64,000 nt of DNA from NCBI GenBank assembly GCA_017394805.1, contig JAFPXC010000023.1, forward strand, positions 1-64,000, given 5' to 3'. The DNA is from Clostridia bacterium. Its GTDB lineage: Bacteria > Bacillota > Clostridia > Christensenellales > CAG-1252. Both the position numbers and the translations under genes were made by a program. The notes beneath the pieces are model-generated. The model saw nothing but the letters and a program-made list of their open reading frames with translations. It searched no databases and was not told the DNA's origin. Positions 15,967-25,206 of the stretch are shown in pieces (positions within the stretch are counted from its first letter, which is position 1; the number at the start of each line of letters is the position of its first letter).

Positions 15967-17322
15967 TTATTTGCCCAAAATAGCGTCCGCGACCATCAGG
16001 CCGTTGGCACCCGCTTGGGCTAAGCCTCTCGTCACGCCCGCGCCGTCGCCGATGGCGTACACGTGGGGTTTGATGGCGAAAGAGTCGTCGATGAACTGCG
16101 GCCGAATGCTGTAGAACTTGGCCTCGATGCCGTAGAGGAGCGTATCGTAGTTGGCGGTGCCCGGCGCAATCTTGTCCAACGCGTAGATGGTCTCGATGAT
16201 GTTGTCTAACTGCCGCTTGGGCAGGCACAGGGATAGGTCGCCCGCCACAGCCGCCAAGGTGGGGCGCACGGTGGACTGCGCCAAACGATGCTCGTTGGTG
16301 CGTTGGCCGCGAATGAGGTCGCCGAAGCGCTGGACGATGACGCCGCCGCCCGCCGTCATATTGGCCAATTTGCAGATGTGCTTGGCGTACTCGATGGGCT
16401 TGTTGAAGGGCTGGGTGAAGCGCGACGTGGACAAAATGGAGAAGTTGCTGTTCGCGGTCTTCTTGGCGGGATCGGCGTTGGCGTGGCCGTTGACGGTGAG
16501 AATGCCATCGTTGTTTTCGATGACCACTTCGCCGCCCGAATTGAAGCAGAACGTCCTCGTGGTGTCCCCGTATCCCTTGGTGCGGTACACGATTTTTGGC
16601 TCGTAAATCTCCCGACTGATGCCTTCCCACACGATGCGGGGCAACTCGACGCGGACGCCGATGTCCACTTGGTTGTTGTCTACCGCCACGCCCAACTTGG
16701 TGCATTGGTGACCGAACCACTCGCTGCCGCTGCGGCCGATGGCGATGATGAGTTCGTCATAGCGGTAGGTCTTGCCGTTGGAGCAGACCACCGCGTGCCC
16801 GTCCGCCTCTATCTCGGTGACGGCCGTGGACAAAAGGAAGTCCACCTTGGTGGACAGATAGCGATACAGTGCGCTCATCACCTGGAAGTTGCCGTCCGTG
16901 CCTAAATGCTTGACCGTGGCCTGCAAGGCGTGCAGGTCGTACTCCAGACACTTCTTTTTGAACTCGTCCGAGGGGAAATACTGCTTGTCGGTGGCGCCGA
17001 ATTCGTTGAGAATGTCGGACACTTGGCCGATGTAGCGCATGGTCTCCTCGGTGCCCGCGATGTCTTGCAACCAGCCGCCGTACTCGGTGGTGATGTTGAA
17101 CTTGCCGTCCGAGAAAGCGCCCGCGCCGCCTACGCCCTCCATAATGGAGCATTGGGGGCATTTGAGACACTTGTCGGCCATGCCGTGCGTGAGAGGGCAG
17201 ACGCGTTTGTCAAGCCCTTTGCCGCGCTCGATGACCAGCACTTTTTTGTCGTTGGAAAGGCGGTATGCCGCCATCAGGCCGCCGATGCCGGCGCCTACGA
17301 TGATTACGTCGTATTTATCCAT
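15967..17322 (-). CDS. FAD-dependent dehydrogenase (COG2509-like flavoprotein)
   Basis: 451 residues. N-terminal Rossmann motif VIIVGAGIGGLMAAYRL with the acidic end of the second strand (VIERG), a Cys-containing loop (CLKCPQC) and GVGGAGAFSDGKFN near 65-80, and a C-terminal VYAIGDGAGVTRGLAQAGANGL, the last FAD-contact motif. This is the layout of the uncharacterised COG2509 flavoproteins. Start ATG at 17322 with GAGGT upstream and a clear promoter. It is a single gene convergent with era; substrate unknown. Confidence 0.87.
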   Translation of the reverse strand: MDKYDVIIVGAGIGGLMAAYRLSNDKKVLVIERGKGLDKRVCPLTHGMADKCLKCPQCSIMEGVGGAGAFSDGKFNITTEYGGWLQDIAGTEETMRYIGQVSDILNEFGATDKQYFPSDEFKKKCLEYDLHALQATVKHLGTDGNFQVMSALYRYLSTKVDFLLSTAVTEIEADGHAVVCSNGKTYRYDELIIAIGRSGSEWFGHQCTKLGVAVDNNQVDIGVRVELPRIVWEGISREIYEPKIVYRTKGYGDTTRTFCFNSGGEVVIENNDGILTVNGHANADPAKKTANSNFSILSTSRFTQPFNKPIEYAKHICKLANMTAGGGVIVQRFGDLIRGQRTNEHRLAQSTVRPTLAAVAGDLSLCLPKRQLDNIIETIYALDKIAPGTANYDTLLYGIEAKFYSIRPQFIDDSFAIKPHVYAIGDGAGVTRGLAQAGANGLMVADAILGK

Positions 17323-17339
17323 AATTTACCTCACACCGC

Positions 17340-17368
17340 ATTATAGCATACTCGCGCCGAGATTGCAA
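17340..17368 (-). promoter_or_regulatory. Promoter of the flavoprotein gene
   Basis: Minus strand: TTGCAA (17368-17363), 17-base spacer, TATAAT (17345-17340), then a 17-base leader containing GAGGT. Confidence 0.8.
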
Positions 17369-17544
17369 GCGCAAAAACGCATTCGCCTTGTTTTGCGCGT
17401 ATTCGTGTGGGTTTTTCTTCAAAAGTAAGGGAAACCGCAAAAGTTTTTTAGAAAATGTCGCTCAAACTATGGAAAAATGCGTAGATATGTTGTATAATAA
17501 TACATAACTAAAATTGTGCGCACTCGCGCACCCAAGGAGACGCT

Positions 17545-18075
17545 ATGAATATTTGGAAAGAAGTCAACCCCACGCGCGTTATGCCGCACGATTTTTTGGC
17601 GGTAATCGAGATACCCAAAGGTTGCAAAAACAAATATGAATTGGACAAAGAGACGGGATTTCTCATCCTCGACCGCGTGCTGTATACGTCCACGCACTAT
17701 CCCGCCAACTACGGGTTTATCCCGCGTACCTACGCCGACGACAAGGACCCCTTGGACGTCTTGGTGATTTGTTCGGAAAACATAGTGCCCCTATCCCTCG
17801 TGCGTTGCTACCCCATCGGCGTGATGTCTATGACCGACGAGGGCGCGTTCGACTACAAAATCATCGCCATTCCCTACGGCGATCCCACCTATAATTATTG
17901 CCGCGACATCAGCGATTTGCCCCACCATATCACGGACGAGATCCGCCACTTCTTCACCGTCTACAAGACGTTGGAGCACAAGGTGACCTCGGTCATGGCG
18001 ATCATGGGCAGGGAGCGCGCCTTGGAAATCATCCAAGAGTCCATCCAGATGTTCCGCGATAAATTCGGCGAATAA
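17545..18075 (+). CDS. ppa: Inorganic pyrophosphatase, family I
   Basis: 176 residues, a normal size for soluble family I enzymes. The signature DDKDPLDVLV, the substrate segment HYPANYGFIPRTYADD and YKTLEHK are present. It hydrolyses pyrophosphate to two phosphates and drives biosynthesis. CAAGGAG precedes the ATG. A TATAAT at 17493-17498 is the likely -10, but the -35 is poor. The stop overlaps the start of holA (TAATG), so a ppa-holA-... operon runs to 21893. Confidence 0.95.
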   Translation: MNIWKEVNPTRVMPHDFLAVIEIPKGCKNKYELDKETGFLILDRVLYTSTHYPANYGFIPRTYADDKDPLDVLVICSENIVPLSLVRCYPIGVMSMTDEGAFDYKIIAIPYGDPTYNYCRDISDLPHHITDEIRHFFTVYKTLEHKVTSVMAIMGRERALEIIQESIQMFRDKFGE

Positions 18076-19013
18076 TGCGGCTCGACCGATTCGCCAAACA
18101 ACTGGAGGAAGGGGTGCAACCCGTCTACTTCCTCAAGGGCGACGAATATCAGGCGGGCAAGGCGCTCGCTATGCTGACGGCTTTGGCGGACGCCAACGAA
18201 GTCAACGTGTTTACCCCGTTGGAAAAGGTGGAGGACGCGCTGGCCGCTTTGGACAGTTTCCCGATGTTCGGGGGGCGCCGCGTGGTCGTTATGCAGGACG
18301 TCGCCTCGTTCAAAGAAGAGGAGCGGGACGCTCTGACGGACTATTGCGCGAATCCCACCGATACGTCCGTATTGGTGTTTTACCGCTGCGGTTGGGCGCC
18401 CAAAGCGGCGCAGACGGTGGAGTTCGACAAACTCAAAGGGGAGGACTTCGCCGATTCGATGGTAGCCTATTGCCGCGAGCAGGGCATAAAAGCGACGCCA
18501 TCGGCCCTGTCGTTGCTTCTCGCGTATTGCGGCGAGGACGCCCGTGTGGTGGAGGCCGAATTGGTCAAATTGGCCGCCTATACGGGCGGTGCGACCATAG
18601 ACGAGGACGCGGTGAAGGCCGTCGTGACGGCTACGCCCGAGTACAAAATCTTCGCATTCGGCGATTTTGTCGCGCGCGGGAATTACGTGGGTGCGCATAA
18701 GGTGCTGGACAGTTTGTCTTCGGGCAACGATACAGGTCTCTTCTTGGGCAACGTCATCAATCACTATCGCCGTGCGTTCTACGCCAAAGTGAGCGGGTTG
18801 TCCGTGCCCGAGTTGGCCAAACTGTTGGGTGACGCCAAGGCCTTCACCATCACCAAGGCCCTGGAATCCGTGCGTTGCTACAGCGCAAAAACCCTGCTGG
18901 CGCTGCTGAAAACGCTGTATCGATTGGAATATGACTTCAAAAGCGGCAGAATGGGCCCCGCGGAAGCGCTCGACCTCGCCGTGGCCGAAGCCATCGAAAG
19001 GAGGAATACTTGA
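18075..19013 (+). CDS. holA: DNA polymerase III delta subunit
   Basis: 312 residues. The pattern PVYFLKGDEYQAGKAL, FPMFGGRRVVVMQDVASF, LVFYRCGW, and a C-terminal helical domain (YNVGAH/LGNVINHYRRAFYAK region) matches HolA, the subunit that opens the sliding clamp within the clamp loader. Divergence is normal for the family. It is co-transcribed with ppa and followed by a TTG-started membrane gene with a strong ribosome site. Confidence 0.85.
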   Translation: MRLDRFAKQLEEGVQPVYFLKGDEYQAGKALAMLTALADANEVNVFTPLEKVEDALAALDSFPMFGGRRVVVMQDVASFKEEERDALTDYCANPTDTSVLVFYRCGWAPKAAQTVEFDKLKGEDFADSMVAYCREQGIKATPSALSLLLAYCGEDARVVEAELVKLAAYTGGATIDEDAVKAVVTATPEYKIFAFGDFVARGNYVGAHKVLDSLSSGNDTGLFLGNVINHYRRAFYAKVSGLSVPELAKLLGDAKAFTITKALESVRCYSAKTLLALLKTLYRLEYDFKSGRMGPAEALDLAVAEAIERRNT

Positions 19014-19558
19014 ACAAAGTCTTAGCCAAAATCCCCATCGGGGTATTTACCGTCGTGTTGATGGCAGTGAGCGCGTTGGCTTCCGTGTATACGGGAAGTT
19101 CTTCGGCGGCTATGCTTGTGAACTACGGGTTGTCTCCCGTGGCGGCTACGGTCATCTACGTACTGCTTATCGGCGTGGCCTACGGCTTTATCGCCCGACT
19201 GTTGATACGGGTGGTGTACGCCATCGGCGACCGCATCTTTTTCCGTATGATGCACGCGGTGCCCGACTATAATCTGCGCCGTTTGCCCGTGGCCTACAAC
19301 GACTTCGTGCGCTTCGCCGCGTTTTGGCTGATCGTCGCCAAGTTGTTCGAGGCTCTCTTTGTGTGTTTGCTCAATTATCTCGTGCCCGTGGGCTTCTACT
19401 TGTGGGAGTTCTGCGCGTCGCTGACGACCTTTGCTTGCCTCGTGGCGGCGTATCTTACGATGGACCATTCGTTCGTGCCCCCGTGGCAGAGCGGCAAGTG
19501 TTTCGTCGCCTTGGCGATACCCACTATCGTGCTGTTCGCGATAAGCGTTATTTGGTGA
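19010..19558 (+). CDS. Integral membrane protein of unknown function
   Basis: 182 residues with about five hydrophobic helices and a cytosolic basic loop (FRMMHAVPDYNLRRLPVAYND). I take the TTG at 19010 as start: it overlaps the holA stop and follows AAAGGAGG at ideal distance. The position in an operon before the M28-like and cdaA genes suggests membrane or cell-envelope work, but no family is recognised. Confidence 0.75.
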   Translation: MNKVLAKIPIGVFTVVLMAVSALASVYTGSSSAAMLVNYGLSPVAATVIYVLLIGVAYGFIARLLIRVVYAIGDRIFFRMMHAVPDYNLRRLPVAYNDFVRFAAFWLIVAKLFEALFVCLLNYLVPVGFYLWEFCASLTTFACLVAAYLTMDHSFVPPWQSGKCFVALAIPTIVLFAISVIW

Positions 19559-19565
19559 GGTGCCT

Positions 19566-20975
19566 ATGAAAAAGAGATTGATTGCGTTTCTTGTTATAGT
19601 AGCTCTTGCCGTTACGCTCCTCGTGGGAACGGTTGCGCCCACGGCTTCGGCCGACGCGGACGCGTATAAGTACGTGGACGCGTATAAGGCGTTCGAGGAC
19701 TTCGCCGGTATGTCCAACCGTACCGTAGGTACGGAGTTTGAGTTGGCCGCCGCCAACTGGCTGGCGCAAAAGTTGATCGCCTTGGGGTATGTCAACGCGG
19801 AGGGTTCATCCCTTTCCGCCGATATGTGCGTGCCGTTTACGTTCAGTTACAAACAGTCGGTCAATTATTTCCAATCGAAAGAGGTGACCGAGCATAGTTA
19901 TAACGTGGTGGCCTACAAGCGTTGCGGGCGGGCGAACGCGCCCTTGCTGGTGATCGCCGCGCCTTATAGCAACGAGTTGACCTATGCCTACGACGGCTCC
20001 GCCGCCAAGTTGGAAGACGCCGCCTACAGCGCTTCTTCGGCGGGTGTATTGTTGTCCGTCGCCGCCAAATTGTACGCGGCGAAGGACTTGTCCTACGACG
20101 TGGCCTTTGCCTTTATGGGCGCAGAGTATTTCTATTCGGCGGGCACTAAGGCGTTTCTCCGTACCAATACGCAACCGCTCATAGGCGCGATATACCTCAG
20201 CCAAGTGGGCGTGGGCGACCACCTCAACGCCTATTACGACGAAGTGTCTACGCCGCACGGGGATTTCGTGGACGGCGAGGCCGCCAAGTGGAGCGACTAC
20301 GATATTCAAGGCAAGCCATTCGACCCCGGCTATACCGCGCAGATATACGGCGGGGATCTGCCCTATGCGCACGTGGGACTGTCGGGCGGTAACTACATCT
20401 TTATGCAGGAGAACGTGCCCGCGGTGCACCTCTTCGGCTACAACTGGGCCGGAGGCGCGGCGGGTAGCGAGTCCGCCACCCACGGTGATATCGTCTTCAC
20501 CGAGGACGATACCTTCGATAACCTCGTCAAATTGTACGGGCGCGACGCCATCGCCAAGCGCCTTAACGACGCCGCCGACTTTGTGAAAATCCTCGTCCTG
20601 CGGGACGCGGACTTCGCCGCGGCGCTCTCGGCTTCGGCCAATCGGCCTTCCTATCATCCGCTCGTTTCGGACGGTATGTATTACGGTCTCAAATGGGGGC
20701 TGGTCGGGTTGGTGATTCTCGTGACCGTCGCCTTGGCGTTGATGCTTGTTCGCAAGTCCAAAGAGGCGGGTACGCCCGACTTTTCGGTGAATAGCGAGTT
20801 CGTCAACGGGCAAGCCGCCGACGCGTCCTCTGCGGACGACGTGTTCGGCGAATACGGCGCGCCCGTCGAGGGCGACAGCGCCGACGTCGACACGGGAGAG
20901 GGTGACGACGGGGATTCGGATAGCAATAATACGGGCAATCCGCCCGATACCAACGATATCTTTGGGGAGTTTTAG
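19566..20975 (+). CDS. M28 peptidase-like membrane protein, zinc ligands missing
   Basis: 469 residues: signal peptide or anchor (1-29, ending ASADA), an M28-like ectodomain (about 33-350), a membrane helix (about 377-397) and a cytosolic acidic Gly/Asp/Ser-rich tail. The M28 scaffold is recognisable, but the first ligand motif (H-x-D) is APYS near 132-135, the D-N-A-S-G region is DAAYSASSAG (151-160), and the catalytic Glu-Glu pair is Glu-Tyr (GAEYFYSAG, 185-193). It is probably a pseudoenzyme or binding protein. The ATG at 19566 follows TGAGG. Only 3 bases separate it from cdaA. Confidence 0.65.
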   Translation: MKKRLIAFLVIVALAVTLLVGTVAPTASADADAYKYVDAYKAFEDFAGMSNRTVGTEFELAAANWLAQKLIALGYVNAEGSSLSADMCVPFTFSYKQSVNYFQSKEVTEHSYNVVAYKRCGRANAPLLVIAAPYSNELTYAYDGSAAKLEDAAYSASSAGVLLSVAAKLYAAKDLSYDVAFAFMGAEYFYSAGTKAFLRTNTQPLIGAIYLSQVGVGDHLNAYYDEVSTPHGDFVDGEAAKWSDYDIQGKPFDPGYTAQIYGGDLPYAHVGLSGGNYIFMQENVPAVHLFGYNWAGGAAGSESATHGDIVFTEDDTFDNLVKLYGRDAIAKRLNDAADFVKILVLRDADFAAALSASANRPSYHPLVSDGMYYGLKWGLVGLVILVTVALALMLVRKSKEAGTPDFSVNSEFVNGQAADASSADDVFGEYGAPVEGDSADVDTGEGDDGDSDSNNTGNPPDTNDIFGEF

Positions 20976-20978
20976 ACT

Positions 20979-21815
20979 ATGGAAACCTTTCAAAACTTTA
21001 TCAGCAACTTCGGTCTGACCTTTATCGTGGACGCCATCGTCATTGCGGCGATTTTGGTGTTCTTTACGGTCATCATCGCCAAGAAGCGCAACTTCTTGGT
21101 GCTCGTGCTGTTCTACCTCTACGTGGGCGCTTTCGCGGCCATCGCGTTCTTCAATGCCAAGACGGGCGGACAGATGTTCTACGTCGCCACGGCGGTACTG
21201 CGCTACTTCACGATATTCTTGGCCGTGATGTTCTGCGTGGTCTACCAAGCCGATCTCAAGAATATCGTCAGCCGCTTGCATACCAAGAACGACGACGTGC
21301 GCTACGTCGCGCACGGCAACAGCGAGGACGACTTGTTGGTGGCCGTCACCGAGATCGTGAAAGCCACGCAGGAACTCAGCAAAAACGATACGGGCGCGTT
21401 GATCATCGTGTGCGCGGGCTCCGTACCCGTCAACGTGGTGGAGACGGGCACCCGCTTGAACTGCTTGGTGTCTTCGGCCGTGTTGGAGAGCATCTTCAAC
21501 ACCAAGTCGCCTTTGCACGACGGCGCCGTCATCATCAAGGACAACACTATTTTGGCGGCGGGCTGTTTCTTGCCCCTGACCCAACGCGACGACCTCAGCC
21601 ACGACCTCGGCACGCGCCATCGCGCCGCCATCGGCATTTCGGAAGAAGCGCCCGTGCTGTCCATCGTCGTGAGCGAGGAGTCGGGCATCGTGAGTATCGT
21701 CAAGAACAAGGGCGAGATCAAGCGCTACATGACCAGCGAGCGTTTGTCCGAGGAGTTGGAGCACGCCTACGGCATTACCTTTATCGGCAACAAGCGTCAA
21801 CCCACCCATCGCTAA
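20979..21815 (+). CDS. cdaA: Diadenylate cyclase CdaA
   Basis: 278 residues: three membrane helices (about 12-90), a short coiled region (DLKNIVSRL), and the DAC domain with the catalytic HDGAVII and TRHRAA motifs and CFLPLTQRDDLSHDLGTRHR between them. It makes c-di-AMP from two ATP. In most Bacillota cdaA is followed by the regulator ybbR/cdaR and glmM; here ybbR is absent, and the gene before it is the M28-like membrane protein. Transcription ends at the 21893 terminator. Confidence 0.95.
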   Translation: METFQNFISNFGLTFIVDAIVIAAILVFFTVIIAKKRNFLVLVLFYLYVGAFAAIAFFNAKTGGQMFYVATAVLRYFTIFLAVMFCVVYQADLKNIVSRLHTKNDDVRYVAHGNSEDDLLVAVTEIVKATQELSKNDTGALIIVCAGSVPVNVVETGTRLNCLVSSAVLESIFNTKSPLHDGAVIIKDNTILAAGCFLPLTQRDDLSHDLGTRHRAAIGISEEAPVLSIVVSEESGIVSIVKNKGEIKRYMTSERLSEELEHAYGITFIGNKRQPTHR

Positions 21816-21892
21816 GCGCACGCGGCGCGTGCGAACGCGCGGGTTTTGGCGCAATTATATCAAATAGGTTGAAATAGTTTGGGTTATTTATG

Positions 21893-21920
21893 AAATCGCG
21901 CTCTTCGGGGCGCGATTTTT
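21893..21920 (+). terminator. Terminator of the ppa-cdaA operon
   Basis: Stem AAATCGCGC (21893-21901) with GCGCGATTT (21910-21918), loop TCTTCGGG, T tract. Confidence 0.9.
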
Positions 21921-21955
21921 CGTATAGAAGGGCGAAAGGGCGCAATACTACCGGT

Positions 21956-22444
21956 ATGGTATGGTACGGATGGATAGCATACGCCTTCTTGTGGCTCGTA
22001 GTTATTGCGGTGTTTCCCATACGCGTCGAAGTATACGTCGGATTTTCGTTGTTTGACGCAAAAATGGGGGTGCGCGTCGGCGTATTCGGTGCCAAAATAC
22101 TCCGCGTGTGGCTAAGCCTCGAGGACAAAGAAGTGCTGCTGAACGGCAGACCATACCATGCCAAACGCCCCCAAAGCGGCCGTTCCCGACGAATGCGCGC
22201 GGTGAAGAAGGCGCACCTTGCGGTAAGTCTTCTCGCTCGTGCGGACGCTCGTTTCGCCCTCGATTGTATGGTAGGGTTTGCAAACGAGGAAAGGAATTGG
22301 GCGCTGGCGGCTTTGGCGGACGCGCTCTCTTTGCCCAAGACGACTATCGCCGTCTATCTGTCCCGAGAGCAGGTCTGCAAGGGAATGTGCAAGGGCAGGA
22401 TAATCTTCACGCTGTGGGATCTTCTTGCCGCCCTTGCTACATAG
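21956..22444 (+). CDS. DUF2953-like protein (YtfI position)
   Basis: 162 residues from the ATG at 21956. A membrane helix at 3-22 (WIAYAFLWLVVIAVFPIRVEVYVG) leads into a basic domain. An upstream in-frame ATG (21890) lies in the terminator stem and was rejected. DUF2953 proteins such as YtfI normally stand directly before the GerW-type gene ytfJ, exactly as here, and that context is the main support since the sequence is weakly conserved. AATACT ends 6 bases before the ATG and no ribosome site is seen, so it may be leaderless. Confidence 0.65.
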   Translation: MVWYGWIAYAFLWLVVIAVFPIRVEVYVGFSLFDAKMGVRVGVFGAKILRVWLSLEDKEVLLNGRPYHAKRPQSGRSRRMRAVKKAHLAVSLLARADARFALDCMVGFANEERNWALAALADALSLPKTTIAVYLSREQVCKGMCKGRIIFTLWDLLAALAT

Positions 22445-22470
22445 GTTTACATACCGCGAGGGGGTAGCAA

Positions 22471-22809
22471 ATGGATGATTTGATGACGCAAACTTTGACT
22501 TCGCTCAAAGATATGGTGGACTCGGACACGGTGATCGGCCGCGCCATTACGGCGCCCGACCGTACCGTGGTCGTGCCCGTATCGCGGGTGAGCGTGGGTA
22601 TATTGTCGGGTACGGGCGACTACGCGCAGGACAAAAAGCAATCGCCCCTCAAGGCGGGCGGCGGCGGTGCGGGCGGCAGCGTCAACCCCGTCGGGTTTTT
22701 GGTGATGGACACGGTGGGCGTGCGCTTCGTGCCCATCGACAGGGAGGAACCTTCCAACAAATGGCTCAATCTGCTATCTTCGGCTATCGACGTATTCAAA
22801 AAGGACTGA
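22471..22809 (+). CDS. ytfJ: GerW family sporulation protein YtfJ
   Basis: 112 residues. The family pattern is clear: TVIGRAITAPDRTVVVPVSRVSVGI, a Gly-rich loop (LKAGGGGAGGSVNPVGFLV) and VRFVPID near the C-terminus. Homologues are forespore proteins required for proper germination. The ribosome site is GAGGGGG. Its 3' end overlaps the carboxypeptidase gene by 49 bases. Confidence 0.92.
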   Translation: MDDLMTQTLTSLKDMVDSDTVIGRAITAPDRTVVVPVSRVSVGILSGTGDYAQDKKQSPLKAGGGGAGGSVNPVGFLVMDTVGVRFVPIDREEPSNKWLNLLSSAIDVFKKD

Positions 22810-23849
22810 TCGGCTTGGTGGCTCTTTGCGTAGCGGTCGCGTTTGGCGTGGCGCCGAGTGTGGCTTCCGCCGAGCCTGCCGCGCCCTCGGTCGCTTTGTC
22901 TGTCGCCCCCGCGTCTATCGTCCTGGAGGCTTCGACGGGTAGGGTGCTTTCGGCCTCGAACGCCTATTTGTCCATGGCGCCCGCGAGTACGACCAAGATA
23001 TTGACGGCTATCACGGTGCTGAAACACGTGGACGTGAATCGCACGGTAGAGGTGTCCGCGCAAGCGGCGGGCGTGGAAGGCTCGTCCATCTACCTGAAAG
23101 CGGGCGAAAAATGGACGGTGCTGGACTTGCTGTACGGGTTGATGCTACGGTCGGGCAACGACGCCGCCGTGCAGTTGGCGTTGACGACGGCCGGCTCGGT
23201 AGAGGCGTTCGCCACCTTGATGAACGACGTCGCCTACCGTGCGGGCGCGTTCCATTCGCATTTCGCCAATCCGCACGGACTGCACGACGCACGCCACTAT
23301 ACCACCGCCTACGACCTTGCGGCAATCACGGCCTACGCCATGCGCGATCCCCTGTTTCGCCGTATCGTCGCCACCAAAACGCATACCTTTACGCAAGGGG
23401 GCGAACGGCGCACCTTCGTCAACAAAAACAAAATGCTGTCTGGCTACGAGGGCGCGGTGGGCGTGAAGACGGGTTACACCAAAGCCGCGGGGCGTTGTCT
23501 GGTGTCGGCGGCCGAGCGGGACGGAATGCGCCTCGTCGCGGTGGTACTGCACGAGTACGATATGTGGTATCGGTCGGCGGATCTGCTGGACGCGGCGTTC
23601 GCAAAGTATCGCATGGCGGCGTTGTGGCAAGCGGGCGAGGCAAGGACGGTGAAGTATCTCGGCAATCCCACGCCCGTGACCGTGCGCGAAACCGCGCGGT
23701 ATCCTCTGTCGGCGGAAGAGGCGGCGTCGCTACGATGGTCCTTTGTGATGGAAGGTAAAAAGGCGAAAGGGGACTGCTTGGGCGAAGCGTTCGCCTACCT
23801 CGGAGACCGCCTTATCTACCGCGGCAAGGTGTATTCCGCGCTGGCGTAG
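22761..23849 (+). CDS. D-alanyl-D-alanine carboxypeptidase (PBP5/DacB-DacF type)
   Basis: 362 residues. An n-region with Arg-Arg-Ile-Gln-Lys and a hydrophobic core (16-33) ending ASAEPA form a signal peptide. Penicillin-binding motifs are ASTTK (SxxK), SGN (SxN, in LMLRSGNDAA) and KTG (VGVKTGYTK). The enzyme trims D-Ala from peptidoglycan stem peptides; after ytfJ it is likely to serve the spore cortex (inference). I kept the ATG at 22761 because the positive n-region is needed, despite the 49-base overlap; a TTG at 22815 after AAGGA is an alternative. Confidence 0.92.
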   Translation: MAQSAIFGYRRIQKGLIGLVALCVAVAFGVAPSVASAEPAAPSVALSVAPASIVLEASTGRVLSASNAYLSMAPASTTKILTAITVLKHVDVNRTVEVSAQAAGVEGSSIYLKAGEKWTVLDLLYGLMLRSGNDAAVQLALTTAGSVEAFATLMNDVAYRAGAFHSHFANPHGLHDARHYTTAYDLAAITAYAMRDPLFRRIVATKTHTFTQGGERRTFVNKNKMLSGYEGAVGVKTGYTKAAGRCLVSAAERDGMRLVAVVLHEYDMWYRSADLLDAAFAKYRMAALWQAGEARTVKYLGNPTPVTVRETARYPLSAEEAASLRWSFVMEGKKAKGDCLGEAFAYLGDRLIYRGKVYSALA

Positions 23850-23904
23850 CCCCGTTTATGCAAAAAACACGCCTTTGGGCGTGTGAATACATAAATATTC
23901 GGTA

Positions 23905-23933
23905 TTGACAGTAGGGTATAGGAATGTTATAAT
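23905..23933 (+). promoter_or_regulatory. Consensus promoter of the DUF2804 gene
   Basis: TTGACA (23905-23910), 17-base spacer, TATAAT (23928-23933). Confidence 0.88.
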
Positions 23934-23969
23934 ATAAATATAAAATATTTTTAATAAAGGAGATTGATT

Positions 23970-25115
23970 ATGGGCGAGTATAGCAAGTACATATCGGAAA
24001 AACGTCGTTCGGTCCCCACTCCCAAGGATTTGGTGGACGAGAACGGTAAAGTCGTGTTCGGCACGTTCGACAAGGAGTTCGAGACCATGGAACTTTTGCG
24101 GGCCAAGAAGCCGACCAAGGCCCCCGATTGCATGCGCAAATTCAAATTGACCTTGTGGGAAGCCACCGAGGTACACCTCAAGAACGGCGTGTTGTTGGCC
24201 GTGGTGTGCGATATGGGTATCTTCGGCAAACAACTCAATATGTTCTACGACAAGCGTTCGCATAAGGTGTACTGCTGGGACACCCAAATCAAGAGCAAAG
24301 ACACCAAGATCGCGCCCAACCTCTTGAACGGCTCCATCGCCGAGGCGGCGTCGGACGTGGGCTTCGTGAAATACGTCAACAATTTCCAAGACGGCAGAGC
24401 GGACCTCTCGGGCAAACACACGGGTAAGTGTCTCATCAATACGGACGACGATAAGGTTTGCTCCAAGACCATCAAGGAGAACTACGGCGAGGCCTCTATC
24501 GAGTACGATTTCAAACTGACCCGTATCTCCAAACCCTGCGTGGTGAGCATCCCCTTCCCCTATAGCGACAACCGTACGCTGTACAGCCAAAAAGACTTCT
24601 TCAAGGCCGAGGGCAAACTGATCATCAACGGCGAGGAAATGCTCACGGACGAGGAGTCCACGGCCATCATCGACGACCACCGCGGCTACTATCCGCGCAA
24701 GGCGCACTACGATTGGGTGACCACGATGGGCGTGTGCGACGTGGACGGCGAGAAGAAATGGCTGGCCTTCAACCTCACGCACAACCAAAGCACGGACGAG
24801 CCCGCCTACAACGAGAACCTCATCTTCTTCGAGGGCAAGACTTCGCTGTTGCCGCCCGTCAAGTTTACCCGTTCGGTGGAGAGCGCGGACTTCACCAACT
24901 ACTCCGAGTGGACGGTCAAGGACGAATACGATATGGTCAACCTCAAGTTCAAAGTGTACGGCATCAACCCCATGGTGATGCACGCGGGCGTGGTGAATAT
25001 CGACTACTACGTCGCTTGGGGCGAGTTGGAGGGCTATCTCCGCGACGAGGACGGAAAGAAGTATATCCTCGACGGCATGATGGGCATGGGCGAGGACAAG
25101 ACCTTGTTACTGTAA
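23970..25115 (+). CDS. DUF2804 domain protein
   Basis: 381 residues, no signal peptide and no membrane helix. Typical DUF2804 elements are VVSIPFP, DDHRGYYPRKAHYDWVTTMG and LAFNLTHNQ near the middle, and a C-terminal YYVAWGELEGYLRDEDG. The biochemical role of the family is not known; related lipocalin-like folds suggest ligand binding. ATG at 23970 with AAAGGAG. It has a consensus promoter and its own terminator, so it is probably well expressed. Confidence 0.82.
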   Translation: MGEYSKYISEKRRSVPTPKDLVDENGKVVFGTFDKEFETMELLRAKKPTKAPDCMRKFKLTLWEATEVHLKNGVLLAVVCDMGIFGKQLNMFYDKRSHKVYCWDTQIKSKDTKIAPNLLNGSIAEAASDVGFVKYVNNFQDGRADLSGKHTGKCLINTDDDKVCSKTIKENYGEASIEYDFKLTRISKPCVVSIPFPYSDNRTLYSQKDFFKAEGKLIINGEEMLTDEESTAIIDDHRGYYPRKAHYDWVTTMGVCDVDGEKKWLAFNLTHNQSTDEPAYNENLIFFEGKTSLLPPVKFTRSVESADFTNYSEWTVKDEYDMVNLKFKVYGINPMVMHAGVVNIDYYVAWGELEGYLRDEDGKKYILDGMMGMGEDKTLLL

Positions 25116-25168
25116 CCCGCCGAAGGGAAAACGAGATAGTAACGCAAAGAAACCGCAAAGCGGCAATG

Positions 25169-25199
25169 GGGCGTCGAAAACAAATTCGGCGCCCTTTTT
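25169..25199 (+). terminator. Terminator of the DUF2804 gene
   Basis: GGGCGTCGAA (25169-25178) pairs with TTCGGCGCCC (25185-25194) with one G-U pair, loop AACAAA, five T. Confidence 0.88.
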
Positions 25200-25206
25200 C
25201 TTTGCA

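Noticed and set aside
21890..21955. Upstream ATG of the DUF2953-like gene
   Set aside because: It lies within the stem of the cdaA terminator, so a transcript containing it as a start codon would be mostly terminated; the ATG at 21956 is preferred.
23866..23894. Terminator of the carboxypeptidase gene
   Set aside because: The hairpin ACACGCC-ttt-GGGCGTGT has its poly-A side upstream and no T tract downstream on the plus strand, so it is not a normal terminator for this gene.
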